Origin: Anaerovirgula multivorans
GTDB lineage: Bacteria; Bacillota; Clostridia; Peptostreptococcales; Natronincolaceae
Direction: 5' to 3'
Length of the DNA: 64,000 nucleotides
NCBI RefSeq assembly: GCF_900188145.1
Contig: NZ_FZOJ01000014.1
Span: 52,103-116,102 of the forward strand
Both the position numbers and the translations under genes were made by a program. Numbering within the stretch: the stretch's first letter is position 1; the number at the start of each line of letters is the position of its first letter. Positions 16,940 to 26,382 of this stretch are shown piece by piece. The notes under the pieces are model-generated. The model made no database searches and had not been told where the DNA came from. It saw only the letters and a list, made by a program, of their open reading frames with translations.

Positions 16940-17935
16940 CTATCTTATGGCCCCTGCCCTTTTGTGCATTTCAATGTACTCTGTAACATTGTCTTTATTA
17001 ATCAAAGGGCAATCGATGTCAATATCAATTTGCGTTTCAACACCAGTTAAAAGTTTATTGCTAGTATCTAAAAGTGCTGATGCAAGAGCATATGCACTTT
17101 GTAAGCTTGTAGAAGTCATTACCCCTTCTTCAATTAATAACACAGCTTCAGCGGTTCCATCAACACCATAAGCTAATATTTCGCTAAATCTAGAATCGTC
17201 TTTAATAACTTCTAGAGCACCCGCAGCCATGTTGTCATTCATCGCAATAATAGCATCAATTTTACTATTCGCTTGTACCCATGTTTCCATATAGTTCATA
17301 GCTTCATCTTTGTTCCAGTTGGCGATTTCTTCTCCAACAATTTTTACATCAGGACGTTTGTCAAAAAACTCTTTTTGCCAGCTGTCACGTCTTGCATCAG
17401 CATGGAAGTTTCCTGGAGGTCCTTTCAGCACAACTACGTTTGCATTTTGAGGAATCTGCTCAAGTGCAACAACAGCATTTACTTTAGCTTGCTCATATGG
17501 GTCAGCATCAACAGAAGATGCTCCTTGAATACCATCAATTCGAGCATTGGTAGTAATAGTAATTATACCTGCTGCGACGGCTTTTTCAGCATATGGTCTT
17601 TGCGCTTCACCATTATTTGGCTGAATAATAATTGCATCGTATTTACTTGTAATAGCATTCTCAATCAATGCATTTTGTGTAGAATCAGAAGCTTGCCCAT
17701 CAAATATGTCGACAACAATGTTGTCATATTTATCAGCTTCTTCTTTAACAGCATTTGCCAGCCATGCTGCGAAAGAGTCTGCCTGTGCTCTTGCCACATA
17801 GGCAACTCTATAAACCTTGTCTCCACTTTCTTCTGGTTCGCCTGTTCCTTCTTCATTTGTAGCAGGACTTGTACAACCTGCCAACATAGACATGATTAAT
17901 GTTGCTACTAAAAAAACTGCTAACCATTTTTTCAT
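16940..17935 (-). CDS. Sugar ABC transporter substrate-binding lipoprotein (RbsB type)
   Basis: This 331-residue protein has a lipoprotein signal (MSMLAGCTSP, Cys near residue 21) and a periplasmic-binding-protein-like fold of the ribose-binding class: VARAQADSFAAWLANAVKEE, IIQPNNGEAQRPYAEKAV and DAIIAMNDNMAAGALEVI. It would sit outside the membrane, tethered by lipid, and hand a sugar or polyol to the permease at 17984. It is third in the LacI-linked operon. Adjacent dehydrogenase and xylulokinase genes suggest a pentitol substrate rather than ribose. Confidence 0.93.
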   Translation of the reverse strand: MKKWLAVFLVATLIMSMLAGCTSPATNEEGTGEPEESGDKVYRVAYVARAQADSFAAWLANAVKEEADKYDNIVVDIFDGQASDSTQNALIENAITSKYDAIIIQPNNGEAQRPYAEKAVAAGIITITTNARIDGIQGASSVDADPYEQAKVNAVVALEQIPQNANVVVLKGPPGNFHADARRDSWQKEFFDKRPDVKIVGEEIANWNKDEAMNYMETWVQANSKIDAIIAMNDNMAAGALEVIKDDSRFSEILAYGVDGTAEAVLLIEEGVMTSTSLQSAYALASALLDTSNKLLTGVETQIDIDIDCPLINKDNVTEYIEMHKRAGAIR

Positions 17936-17983
17936 TTCATTTCCCCCTAAAGTTTTATTTTAATAGATATGCTCTATTAAAGC

Positions 17984-18973
17984 CTACTTTGACTTTGCCT
18001 CTATATTTCCAAGTTTACGCTTTGTTCTTTTTGTCTTTGCCCATATATCATATATTACAGCTAGTGCTATTATGGCACCGCGAATAATTTGTTGCAAATA
18101 TGAGTTTACTCGTGTTAAAACCATAATATTATCTAAAAAACCAACTATAAATGCGCCTGCTAAGGTCCCTATGGCTGTACCAATGCCACCTGTAAAGCTT
18201 GTCCCACCAATTACTGCTGCAGTAAGTGCATGAAATTCAAATCCAATTGCACCATTGGGCATACCACCATTGACCCGAGACATAAATATTACTCCTGCTA
18301 TACCAACAAATATTCCATTAATAATAAATGCTTTCATCTTTATTTTATTTACATTTATGCCAGATGCATTTGCCGCTTCTTCATTTCCTCCAATTGCATA
18401 TACGGACCTACCCAGAACTGTATGCTTTAATATATACCATGTTACTAATAAAATAATTGCCATGAATACTATTGGTGTAGGAATACCCAAAATTGATCCT
18501 TGTCCAAACTTCACATAATCTCCAATTTGATAAATATTTTGTCCATTAGTATATAGCAATGCTGCCCCTCGGGCCATCGTCATCATAGCAAGGGTTGCAA
18601 TAAAAGGCGGTGTCTTATACTTAGTAACCATTAATCCATTGATTATATTGCATACTACACTAGCTATAATAGCCACTAAAAAAGCAAGTAAAAGTGATTC
18701 TGTCATTGTATAGACCGATACAGAAAGCACTCCTGCTAGTGCTAGAACCGAACCAGATGATAAGTCCAACATACCAGATATAATTAGTATTGTTTGACCA
18801 AAGGCAAGTATCGTAACTACAGAAATTTGCCTTGAAATATTGGATAGATTGTTGACTGATAAAAAGTTTTCATTTACAACCGAACATATAATAAACAGTA
18901 CAGCAAGTACTAAAAATATACTGTATTTGCTTTTAATGTCCGACCATATTTTATTCATATTACTGGTTTTCAC
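17984..18973 (-). CDS. Sugar ABC transporter permease (RbsC type)
   Basis: This protein of about 329 residues is a highly hydrophobic permease of the branched/ribose family (BPD_transp_2). It has several membrane helices and the conserved ALTAAVIGGTSFTGGIGTAIG loop near residues 245-265 that contacts the ATPase. A GTG at 18973 lies 7 bp after CGAGGTG and is preferred to the GTG at 18982 inside it. It forms the membrane channel with the ATPase at 18989 and the binding protein at 16940. Confidence 0.93.
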   Translation of the reverse strand: MKTSNMNKIWSDIKSKYSIFLVLAVLFIICSVVNENFLSVNNLSNISRQISVVTILAFGQTILIISGMLDLSSGSVLALAGVLSVSVYTMTESLLLAFLVAIIASVVCNIINGLMVTKYKTPPFIATLAMMTMARGAALLYTNGQNIYQIGDYVKFGQGSILGIPTPIVFMAIILLVTWYILKHTVLGRSVYAIGGNEEAANASGINVNKIKMKAFIINGIFVGIAGVIFMSRVNGGMPNGAIGFEFHALTAAVIGGTSFTGGIGTAIGTLAGAFIVGFLDNIMVLTRVNSYLQQIIRGAIIALAVIYDIWAKTKRTKRKLGNIEAKSK

Positions 18974-18988
18974 GTTATTCACCTCGAT

Positions 18989-20485
18989 TTAACTTGTTGT
19001 TTTAGTAGCAAATCTCATAATGCCTTCTTGTGAGAAGGTTTCTCTACTTAGTTCTCCTGCGATCCTGCCTTTTGCCATAATATAAATTCTGTCACACATT
19101 CCTATAAGTTCTGGAAGTTCTGAAGAAACCATTATAATCCCCTTTTTCTGCTTTGCAAGTTCTGTCATTAATTTATATATTTCAAACTTTGCACCAACAT
19201 CGATTCCTCGTGTTGGCTCATCTAAAATCAAAACATCTGGGTCCGTGACCATCCATTTAGCCAAAATAACCTTTTGTTGATTTCCTCCACTTAATGATTC
19301 GATGGAAGTTTCAATTGACGGTGTTTTCACCCTCATTTTTGTACAATAATCCCCAATTGTATCATTTTCTTCTTTTGCATGGAGTCTCCCACCATAGATA
19401 AATTTTTTCAAACTGCCTAAAGAAACGTTTTCTTTCACACTTCTAACAGGTATTATTCCATATCTTCTCCTATCTTCTGAAAGCATTACCATTTTTTTAT
19501 CTATGCTATCTTTAACATTTCTAATTCTTACTTTTTCTCCTTTAATTGTAATTTCCCCTGATTGATACTCATCAAGTCCAAATAAGCACCTCATAATCTC
19601 AGTTCTACCTGCCCCCATAAGACCTGCAAATCCAACAATTTCTCCTTCATAAACACAGAAACTTACTTCTCGGAAATTCCCCTCATTCGTTAAGTTTTTA
19701 ACCTCAAGTAGTTTTTCACCAATTTCGATATCTTCTTTTGGAAAATTATTTTCTAGTTTTCTTCCAACCATTTGAGCGATAACAGTTTCCATATCATAAT
19801 CTTCTTTTGCTCTTGAATCTATAACACATCCATCTCTAAATATCGTTATTTCATCAGCGATTTTAAAAATTTCATCCATCTTATGGGATATATATATGAT
19901 GCTTGCACCTCTATCTCTTAGTTCATTAATCTTTTTAAACAACAGTTCAACTTCTTTTTGAGTAATTGCGGAGGTAGGTTCATCCATTATAATAATATCA
20001 GAGTTATAAGAAATAGCTTTTAATATCTCTAGCATTTGTATATCTGAAACTGTCAAATCCTTAAGCTTTGTCTCAGGTAAATAGTTTAGGCTTTCCTTCT
20101 TTAACAACGTAATTGTTCGCTTTCTTATTTCAGCCCAATCCACGTTCCCATACTTATTTATAGGCCAATTACCAACAAATAGACTCTCTTCAATTGTCAT
20201 TTCTGGCATATAGTTTAGCTCTTGAAATATCATTGATATACCAAGACTTCTTGCCTTAATAGGATTTTGTATTTCTACAACCTTTTCATCAATTAATATC
20301 TCTCCTGCATCAGCTTTGTAAATTCCATTTATAATTTTCATTAATGTGGATTTACCAGCACCATTTTCTCCACATAATACATGAACTGTACCTTTCTTTA
20401 CGGAAAAATTAATTTTATCTAATGCCTTAACACCAGGAAAAGATTTTTCAATATTAGAAACTCTTAATTTTATGTCCACATCCAT
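18989..20485 (-). CDS. Sugar ABC transporter ATP-binding protein (RbsA type, duplicated ATPase)
   Basis: This protein of about 498 residues has two ATPase halves, as usual for RbsA/XylG/MglA. The first half has Walker A GENGAGKST near residue 38 and Walker B IIIMDEPTSAI. The second has a degenerate P-loop (GLMGAGRTE) and an intact LSGGNQQKVILAKWM with LILDEPTRGID. The ATG at 20485 follows AAAGGAG; the in-frame ATG at 20500 lies upstream of that site. It powers import by the permease at 17984. Downstream genes indicate a pentitol or pentose as substrate. Confidence 0.94.
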   Translation of the reverse strand: MDVDIKLRVSNIEKSFPGVKALDKINFSVKKGTVHVLCGENGAGKSTLMKIINGIYKADAGEILIDEKVVEIQNPIKARSLGISMIFQELNYMPEMTIEESLFVGNWPINKYGNVDWAEIRKRTITLLKKESLNYLPETKLKDLTVSDIQMLEILKAISYNSDIIIMDEPTSAITQKEVELLFKKINELRDRGASIIYISHKMDEIFKIADEITIFRDGCVIDSRAKEDYDMETVIAQMVGRKLENNFPKEDIEIGEKLLEVKNLTNEGNFREVSFCVYEGEIVGFAGLMGAGRTEIMRCLFGLDEYQSGEITIKGEKVRIRNVKDSIDKKMVMLSEDRRRYGIIPVRSVKENVSLGSLKKFIYGGRLHAKEENDTIGDYCTKMRVKTPSIETSIESLSGGNQQKVILAKWMVTDPDVLILDEPTRGIDVGAKFEIYKLMTELAKQKKGIIMVSSELPELIGMCDRIYIMAKGRIAGELSRETFSQEGIMRFATKTTS

Positions 20486-20537
20486 TTTTTCTCCTTTCAT
20501 ATATTTAACTTATTTCACCTAATATTCGTTCTTCTTA

Positions 20538-21539
20538 TTATATAGAAGGCTCATACTTCAGATTTGCGGATATAGTCGTCTCTCTCTCGATTAGTTTTGT
20601 TTCCATGATATAATCCTCAATAGAAACGTTTTCTCCGTTGATTAATTTAATTAATAATTCGATAATAGTATTACCTAACTCTTCTATAGGCTGATTTATA
20701 GTAGTTAAAGAAGGGTACAATAATTCCCCAATAAAACTATTATCAAATCCAATGATTTGAACTTCCTGTGGGATTTCAACTCCTCTTTTTTTAAGGAATC
20801 TCATTACTGTAGCGGCAGCAATATCGTTAAAAACGAATATTCCATCATAATCACTAATATTGTCCATGCTGTTTATATCTGCTTCTAGCATTTCAACTTG
20901 AAAGTCACTTTGAAATTCAATGAAATCAATTTCTATGTTCTTAGCTTTTGCTGCATCTAAGAATCCTTCATATCTCAGTTCCGTTGCTTCAAAAGACTTA
21001 GGTCCTTTTATATGCAATATTTTTCTGCACCCTTTTTTATATAAATGGTCAAAGGCCATTTTCCCACCATTATAGTTATCAGAGGAAATCGTAATAATGT
21101 TATCTAATATGTGATTCTCAAATGCTACTACTGGAATATCAATATTTGTGTATTCTTCCTTGCATTGACTTCTGGAAGCAATAATTCCTGCTACTCTATG
21201 ACTTTGCAAAACCTCTAAATAATTTTTTTCCTTCTCTTTGTCATCATCTGTGTTACATAAAAATATAGTATATCCCATATTTTTTGCATATTCTTCAATT
21301 ATGGACGCCATTTGGTTAAAAAAGGGATTGGATATATTAGGAACCATTAATCCTATTATCTTGGAATTCTTTGTAAACATTGCTCTAGCTAATGCATTTG
21401 GTGTGTAATTTAATTCTTCAACAACCTTTTGAATTTTTTTCCTTGATTCTTCACTTACATAACCGGTATCATTTAAATACCTAGATACTGTAGCAATACC
21501 TATGCCTGCTTTTTTTGCAATTTCTCTAATATTTGACAT
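20538..21539 (-). CDS. LacI-family transcriptional regulator of the pentitol operon
   Basis: This 333-residue regulator has an N-terminal LacI helix-turn-helix at residues 3-25 (IREIAKKAGIGIATVSRYLND), a hinge near 45-58 (LNYTPNALARAMF) and a sugar-binding core with GLMVPNISNPFFNQM and VFNDIAAATVMRFL. It is upstream of and in line with the ABC/dehydrogenase/kinase genes, only 53 bp before the ATPase gene, so it is likely first in the operon and autoregulated. Two identical palindromes upstream (21743 and 21977) are its best candidate operators. Confidence 0.93.
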   Translation of the reverse strand: MSNIREIAKKAGIGIATVSRYLNDTGYVSEESRKKIQKVVEELNYTPNALARAMFTKNSKIIGLMVPNISNPFFNQMASIIEEYAKNMGYTIFLCNTDDDKEKEKNYLEVLQSHRVAGIIASRSQCKEEYTNIDIPVVAFENHILDNIITISSDNYNGGKMAFDHLYKKGCRKILHIKGPKSFEATELRYEGFLDAAKAKNIEIDFIEFQSDFQVEMLEADINSMDNISDYDGIFVFNDIAAATVMRFLKKRGVEIPQEVQIIGFDNSFIGELLYPSLTTINQPIEELGNTIIELLIKLINGENVSIEDYIMETKLIERETTISANLKYEPSI

Positions 21540-21742
21540 GAGCCATCTTACTCCTATTTCACTTTATATAGTCCAACTAAATTATAATTTGAGCCAATCT
21601 TTTGTATTCTTTTGTCTTAATCTATCAATCATCCAGATTTTACTTTATTAAGCTTACCTTTTAATAACATACGGGATGCTTCTGATAATATCACTCATTA
21701 TTTTGCTATATTTCTTGTTTAAGTTAGTTTATATGAATAGCC

Positions 21743-21762
21743 ATATGGAACATGTTCCATAT
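21743..21762. promoter_or_regulatory. Candidate operator 1 (20-bp perfect palindrome)
   Basis: ATATGGAACATGTTCCATAT is a perfect palindrome. The core TATGGAACATGTTCCATA is repeated exactly at 21979. It lies about 200 bp upstream of the LacI-family gene. Its symmetric GGAACATGTTCC suits a dimeric repressor, though the central bases are AT rather than the CG common in LacI operators. Confidence 0.6.
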
Positions 21763-21976
21763 ATGATGTAAAAATTGTCCCTACGTCGATCATTTACATT
21801 TTGTTCCGCCAAATTTATCTTTGAATAATAAACTGAATACGCTTCTATACATTATGCATTATCTTTTCATTGTAACTTGTGCCTGATCGGTTATAGGGAA
21901 CATATGTAACATTTTTCCTATATATTAAATAAGTTGTCTTTCCTTTTTCTTGCTTAAGTTAATATATCAACGAAAG

Positions 21977-21998
21977 AATATGGAACATGTTCCATATT
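21977..21998. promoter_or_regulatory. Candidate operator 2 (22-bp perfect palindrome)
   Basis: AATATGGAACATGT then TCCATATT is perfectly symmetric and shares an 18-20 bp core with the palindrome at 21743. The two centres are 235 bp apart, a spacing that would allow repressor looping. The bound protein is probably the LacI-family regulator at 20538. Confidence 0.6.
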
Positions 21999-22095
21999 AA
22001 TTATACCACTATATTTTGTCACCTGTCAATATAATTCTAAATTTTCCGTTTTATTTTTTTGTTAATGCTTTTATTAGCGTTTAACTAATAGATTA

Positions 22096-22129
22096 CATGA
22101 TAATGCCGCCTTTTGGTGGCATTATCATG
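22096..22129. terminator. Stem-loop downstream of the TolC-like gene
   Basis: CATGATAATGCC and GGCATTATCATG form a perfect stem, with inner GCC/GGT pairing, 76 bp after the stop of the minus-strand gene at 22205. It lacks a T run, so it may be a weak terminator or an mRNA end structure. Confidence 0.5.
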
Positions 22130-22204
22130 TGTATATTTAATTCTTATATAGAAATAAGTATATTTTCTAAAAATTTACACCGCTATTTATACCCTCATTT
22201 TTTT

Positions 22205-23305
22205 TTACAAATAAGGTTTATAAAGCAATTCTTTTTGTTTCTCATGATCCATTGCTTTGTTTTTAATATCATTTTTCAACTGAATAATTTGCAATTCAGC
22301 TTCTTGTAGTTGGGAACTAATTGCAACTCCTGCATTGTACTGAGTATGTAGAATTTCCAATGTATTTTCTGCACTTTTAAGATTATCCTCTAAAATTTCA
22401 TAAGATTTTTCTGTTTGTCGGATTTGATTATAGGTGTTTCTTATGGATTCTTCTAAACTAATTTTTAAAGTAGCTAAATTATTTTTCTCAACACTTATAT
22501 TTATTTTTTTCGTGTCATAAGAATCTCCTCCTACATTATAAACGTGTAGAACTAAATCTAACTCAGCCATTTCTATTTTCTTTTCCTGATTCCATATAGA
22601 AGGATTATTGCTTAACACCCTAGATACAAATGAATTAATATCTGTATCTTTCAACGGTTCATAAACATCAGTTTCTTCCAGTACATATTCTTGGCTATTT
22701 TTTATACCTAATAGTGTATTTAGCCTTAAATATGCAGCTTCAATGGTTTTTTGCAACATTTCTAATTCTTTTATTTTCTTATCATATGCTTCTTGTTGAT
22801 TTTTTAGTTCATGTGCGCTAATCGTTCCTTTTTGAAACCTAGCCATCGCAGCATCTAACTTTGATTTCGTATCTTGTAGATTAAGTTCTTCTAATTTCTT
22901 ATCATTTAGCAGCTTATTGACATCATTCATTGCGTTTTTTGTCTCAAAAGTGAGACTTTCTTTAGAAATCTCAATTTCTTTTTTTGCCATTTGTATGCTT
23001 GCATCTAGACTCTTTACTTTTTTTATACGACTAAAATGTGTCTCATCATCCCCACCATAAGATAATTCTCTTCCTGCAGTTTCTCTTTGTTCCTCTAATT
23101 TTTCTAGTTCTTTTAATTGATTTTTTAATTTATAGCTATAATTGATTGCTTTTTCAGCTGCCTCTTCATAAGTTAATATATTTACTAACCCAGTTTCAAA
23201 ATTTTCTTCGTCATTTAAATCTATTTCTTGGTTTGCATATATAAAAGAAGCATTTAGTAATAAAAGTAAAAAAATCATTAGAATAAACATTTTCATTTTT
23301 TTCAT
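22205..23305 (-). CDS. TolC-family-like coiled-coil exported protein
   Basis: This 366-residue protein has a signal peptide (MFILMIFLLLLLNASFIYANQ) and then long helical, coiled-coil-rich segments of the outer-membrane-efflux-protein type. These include LTYEEAAEKAINYSYKLKNQL near the N-terminus and a second similar half ending EILHTQYNAGVAISSQLQEAE, a typical TolC helix. In diderms TolC forms the outer-membrane tunnel. Here the other evidence points to a monoderm, so its role is unclear; it may act as a wall-associated or adaptor-like helix protein. It is last in the region containing a two-component system and MacAB-like genes, 58 bp after the kinase. Confidence 0.75.
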   Translation of the reverse strand: MKKMKMFILMIFLLLLLNASFIYANQEIDLNDEENFETGLVNILTYEEAAEKAINYSYKLKNQLKELEKLEEQRETAGRELSYGGDDETHFSRIKKVKSLDASIQMAKKEIEISKESLTFETKNAMNDVNKLLNDKKLEELNLQDTKSKLDAAMARFQKGTISAHELKNQQEAYDKKIKELEMLQKTIEAAYLRLNTLLGIKNSQEYVLEETDVYEPLKDTDINSFVSRVLSNNPSIWNQEKKIEMAELDLVLHVYNVGGDSYDTKKINISVEKNNLATLKISLEESIRNTYNQIRQTEKSYEILEDNLKSAENTLEILHTQYNAGVAISSQLQEAELQIIQLKNDIKNKAMDHEKQKELLYKPYL

Positions 23306-23363
23306 TTTAAATAATTCTCCTTTACTTGAAAGTTTTTCTGTATTTATTTCTTAGAGAAGCTTT

Positions 23364-24854
23364 TTACTTTTCACTGCAATAAATTTTATTAGATGCTTCT
23401 TTCAATCCTATCTCCACCCAAACTTTTGTTCCTTTATTCAGTTGACTTTCTACCCCATATTTAAAATCATGTGCTTCCAAAATATTTTTTACAATTGACA
23501 TACCAAGACCTGTACCACTGTTATTGTCTCTTTTTCTTGACTTTTCCACCTTATAAAATCTATCCCATATATAGGGCAAATCTTTTTCTGAAATTCCCTT
23601 ACCATCATCGATTACCTCAACTCGTATCTTATTATCTGTATCGAATATTTTGATTTGTATTTTGCCGTTTTCATAAGAATGATTAATTGCATTATTGATG
23701 ATATTATAGAAAACTTGATACATTTTATCTTTGTCTGCATAAATTATATCTTCTTTACTTTTAGCTACTATCATAATCTTTACATCTCTATTTTCAGCAA
23801 AGAATACTAAGTTATCGATGATACAATCTAAAAGCTCCTCTAAAGAAATTTTTTCATAAGTTAGATCCATATGCTCTGATTCCATTTTAGATAAATAAAG
23901 GATATCTTCAATCATATGGTTTAATCTATCTGACTCATCAATAATCACCTGTAGATATTGCTCTTTATCCTTTGTCGAAAAACTGTTCATATCCTTTACT
24001 AATTCAGCATAGGCTTTGATCAAGCTAAGGGGTGTCTTTAATTCATGAGATATATTGGCAATAAACTCTCTCCTAAGTGCTTCTATTTTACTGAGCTGTT
24101 TAGCCATATCGTTGATAGTTTCTCCTAAAGTACCTATTTCATCATTGGATTGATGATTTACCCTAACAGCAAAATTACCTTTTGCTATCTCCTTGGAGGC
24201 ACCTATGATCTTCATAATAGGTTTTGTAAAAAACTTAGCAAAGGACAACGCCAATATGGTTCCTATTGCTAAAGAAAGAATGGAAATAATCGATAATTGT
24301 TTCTTTAAGATTGTTATTGTCTCTTCTATGGGATACAATGGTGAAGATATAATAACATTTCCTAATACTTTCTCTCCATCAACTATAGGTACTCCCACGA
24401 TAATAGATGCTTCCAGACCCCGCGGATGTGGCCGCTTTCTATGGATAGTAAAAGAGCGCCCCTCATTGATATAGGATATAATCATCTCATCAGCTAAAAT
24501 TCCTGTGGAAAGCCTCTTGTCAATTTTATTTGTCTCGTTTCCATTTATTAAATACCTATCGATGTCTGGTACGTCTAACACTACATTATTTTCTTTATCA
24601 AGTACCAGTATTAGAGCATGTACCGAAGTGCCAAATCTTTGAATTTCTTCTATTACCTCATTAGATGCAGGATTAGAACCTTCCGAATCTACTATAATTG
24701 AACTTAGCTTTTTTGCTTCCTTCGTTAGAATATCTTCTCTCTCTCTAATATAGAATTGATTTAACAACCCTATTTGAAATAACCAAATAATTAAAAGAAT
24801 AATTAATACCAAGACAGTAAAACAGAGCCATAATTTACTGAGTATATTTTTCAT
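23364..24854 (-). CDS. Membrane sensor histidine kinase (HAMP-HisKA-HATPase)
   Basis: This 496-residue protein has an N-terminal membrane helix, an extracellular sensor region at about 35-180, a second helix near 185-205 and a HAMP segment. The HAMP is followed by the phosphoacceptor FIANISHELKTPLSLIKAY and ATP-binding boxes DDGKGISEKDLPYIWDRFYK and GTGLGMSIVKNIL. It is coupled to the response regulator at 24856 with a 1-bp gap. Placed downstream of MacAB-like efflux genes, it probably detects a membrane-active compound or peptide and controls the exporter. The signal is not evident from sequence. Confidence 0.93.
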   Translation of the reverse strand: MKNILSKLWLCFTVLVLIILLIIWLFQIGLLNQFYIREREDILTKEAKKLSSIIVDSEGSNPASNEVIEEIQRFGTSVHALILVLDKENNVVLDVPDIDRYLINGNETNKIDKRLSTGILADEMIISYINEGRSFTIHRKRPHPRGLEASIIVGVPIVDGEKVLGNVIISSPLYPIEETITILKKQLSIISILSLAIGTILALSFAKFFTKPIMKIIGASKEIAKGNFAVRVNHQSNDEIGTLGETINDMAKQLSKIEALRREFIANISHELKTPLSLIKAYAELVKDMNSFSTKDKEQYLQVIIDESDRLNHMIEDILYLSKMESEHMDLTYEKISLEELLDCIIDNLVFFAENRDVKIMIVAKSKEDIIYADKDKMYQVFYNIINNAINHSYENGKIQIKIFDTDNKIRVEVIDDGKGISEKDLPYIWDRFYKVEKSRKRDNNSGTGLGMSIVKNILEAHDFKYGVESQLNKGTKVWVEIGLKEASNKIYCSEK

Positions 24855-24855
24855 T

Positions 24856-25530
24856 TTATTCTCCTATCTTAAACTTATAACCTGTGCCCCAAACAGTTTG
24901 TATGTATTTCTTATAATTCCCCAGTTTTTCCCTTAACTGTTTAATATGAGTATCCACCGTCCTGACATCTCCCACAAAATCATAACCCCAAACTTGATTA
25001 AGGAGTTGTTCTCGAGAATAAACAATTTGAGAGTTTTTGCTAAGAAAATATAGTAGTTCATATTCTTTCGGTGTTAATACAAGCTCTTGATTTTCTAATA
25101 TTACTTGTTTATACATGGCTTTAATTTCTAATGCGCCAATTTTTATATCTTTTTGTAAACCTTCAGTGTTTTTTTGATTTCTTCGAAGAACTGCTCTAAT
25201 TCTTGCTGCCATTTCCTTTAAACTAAAGGGCTTTGTTATGTAATCATCTGCTCCTAGATCAAATCCAAAAATTTTGTCGTATTCCTCACCCCTTGCTGTT
25301 AACAATATAACTGGTATTAAAGATTCTTCTCGAATCTTTCTGCATACTGTCCAACCATCAATTTCAGGCATCATAACATCTAATAAAATCAAATCAAATT
25401 TAGTATTATTTATTTTATCCAGCGCTTCTTTTCCGTTACCAGCCTCTTCTATTATGTACCCTTCATTGGTTAAATAGACCTTTATAACATTTCTCATTTT
25501 TTCTTCATCATCAACAACAAGAATTTTCAT
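24856..25530 (-). CDS. OmpR/PhoB-family response regulator
   Basis: This 224-residue protein has a receiver domain (VVDDEEKMRNV, phospho-Asp in LILLDVMMPEIDGW, Lys in DYITKPFSLKEM) and a winged-helix DNA-binding domain with LTPKEYELLYFLSKN and VDTHIKQLREKLG. It pairs with the kinase at 23364 and is the first gene of that pair. It lies 173 bp from the efflux ATPase gene, so it may have its own promoter and regulate the efflux operon. Confidence 0.95.
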   Translation of the reverse strand: MKILVVDDEEKMRNVIKVYLTNEGYIIEEAGNGKEALDKINNTKFDLILLDVMMPEIDGWTVCRKIREESLIPVILLTARGEEYDKIFGFDLGADDYITKPFSLKEMAARIRAVLRRNQKNTEGLQKDIKIGALEIKAMYKQVILENQELVLTPKEYELLYFLSKNSQIVYSREQLLNQVWGYDFVGDVRTVDTHIKQLREKLGNYKKYIQTVWGTGYKFKIGE

Positions 25531-25703
25531 TTTCCATACCTCTGTTCTTCTAAAAATCTATTATTTATTCAATATAACACAAATACTTATACACCTGCTA
25601 TAAAAAGAGTTTTCTTGTTCACATAACCTTTTAAATTTAGTAATTCATATTTTATTACAATCTATTTCTTTAAATAAAAACTGCTAAATAAACGCTATTG
25701 CAA

Positions 25704-26378
25704 TTAAGCATATATTTTTCCATCTTTTACACGAATGATCCTATGAGCTTTTTGAGCAATTTGCAAATCATGGGTAATTAACACAATGGTATTTCCTTCA
25801 TCATTGAGCTGCATAAACAAATCCATAATCTCTCCACCAGATTTAGAATCTAATGCCCCTGTAGGCTCATCGGCTAACAATATCTTAGGATCTCCCACTA
25901 ATGCTCTTGCAATAGATACTCTTTGCTGCTGCCCCCCCGATAGTTCAGTGGGTTTATGATCCATCCTATCTCCCAGGCCTACCTTCTCCAACAATTCACT
26001 CGCCCTGCTATAGGCCTTTTCTTTGTTATATCCTCTTAAGAGCAATGGAAATGCTACATTATGGATAGCTTTATACTTAGGTAAGAGATTGAACCTTTGG
26101 AAAATAAACCCTAATACTCTATTTCTTATATAAGCAAGCTGATCCTCATTTTTTTTCATCATATCTTCATCAACCAAACTGAATTCTCCTGAATTCGCCA
26201 CATCTATACAACCAATAATATTCATAAGGGTAGATTTCCCTGAACCGGATGGTCCAAGGACTGCTACGAATTCCCCTTCTTGAATCTCTAAAGACACCTT
26301 GTCTAAAACAGTTAAAGTGCTTTTTCCCATTTTATAATATTTAACGATATCCTTCATGTAAATCAGTTTATTATCCAT
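25704..26378 (-). CDS. MacB/LolD-type ABC transporter ATPase
   Basis: This 224-residue ATPase has Walker A GPSGSGKST, the Q-loop region FQRFNLLPKYKA, signature LSGGQQQRVSIARAL and Walker B ILLADEPTGALDSKSG. This is the pattern of the MacB/LolD/FtsE class that serves mechanotransmitting FtsX-like permeases. The permease gene is at 26992, the membrane-fusion adaptor at 28223, and a lipoprotein gene lies between. The complex would drive export or extracytoplasmic work on a peptide, antibiotic or lipid. Confidence 0.95.
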   Translation of the reverse strand: MDNKLIYMKDIVKYYKMGKSTLTVLDKVSLEIQEGEFVAVLGPSGSGKSTLMNIIGCIDVANSGEFSLVDEDMMKKNEDQLAYIRNRVLGFIFQRFNLLPKYKAIHNVAFPLLLRGYNKEKAYSRASELLEKVGLGDRMDHKPTELSGGQQQRVSIARALVGDPKILLADEPTGALDSKSGGEIMDLFMQLNDEGNTIVLITHDLQIAQKAHRIIRVKDGKIYA

Positions 26379-26382
26379 ACAA

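Larger units (their letters stand above)
21540..22204. other. 665-bp control region upstream of lacI-type gene
   Basis: No gene is seen. It contains the two palindromic candidate operators and the stem-loop at 22096-22129, in otherwise AT-rich sequence. Confidence 0.5.

Noticed and set aside
17273..17899. 208-codon plus frame
   Set aside because: Antisense to the substrate-binding lipoprotein, which has a signal peptide and family motifs; the frame is cysteine-rich and unlike a real protein.
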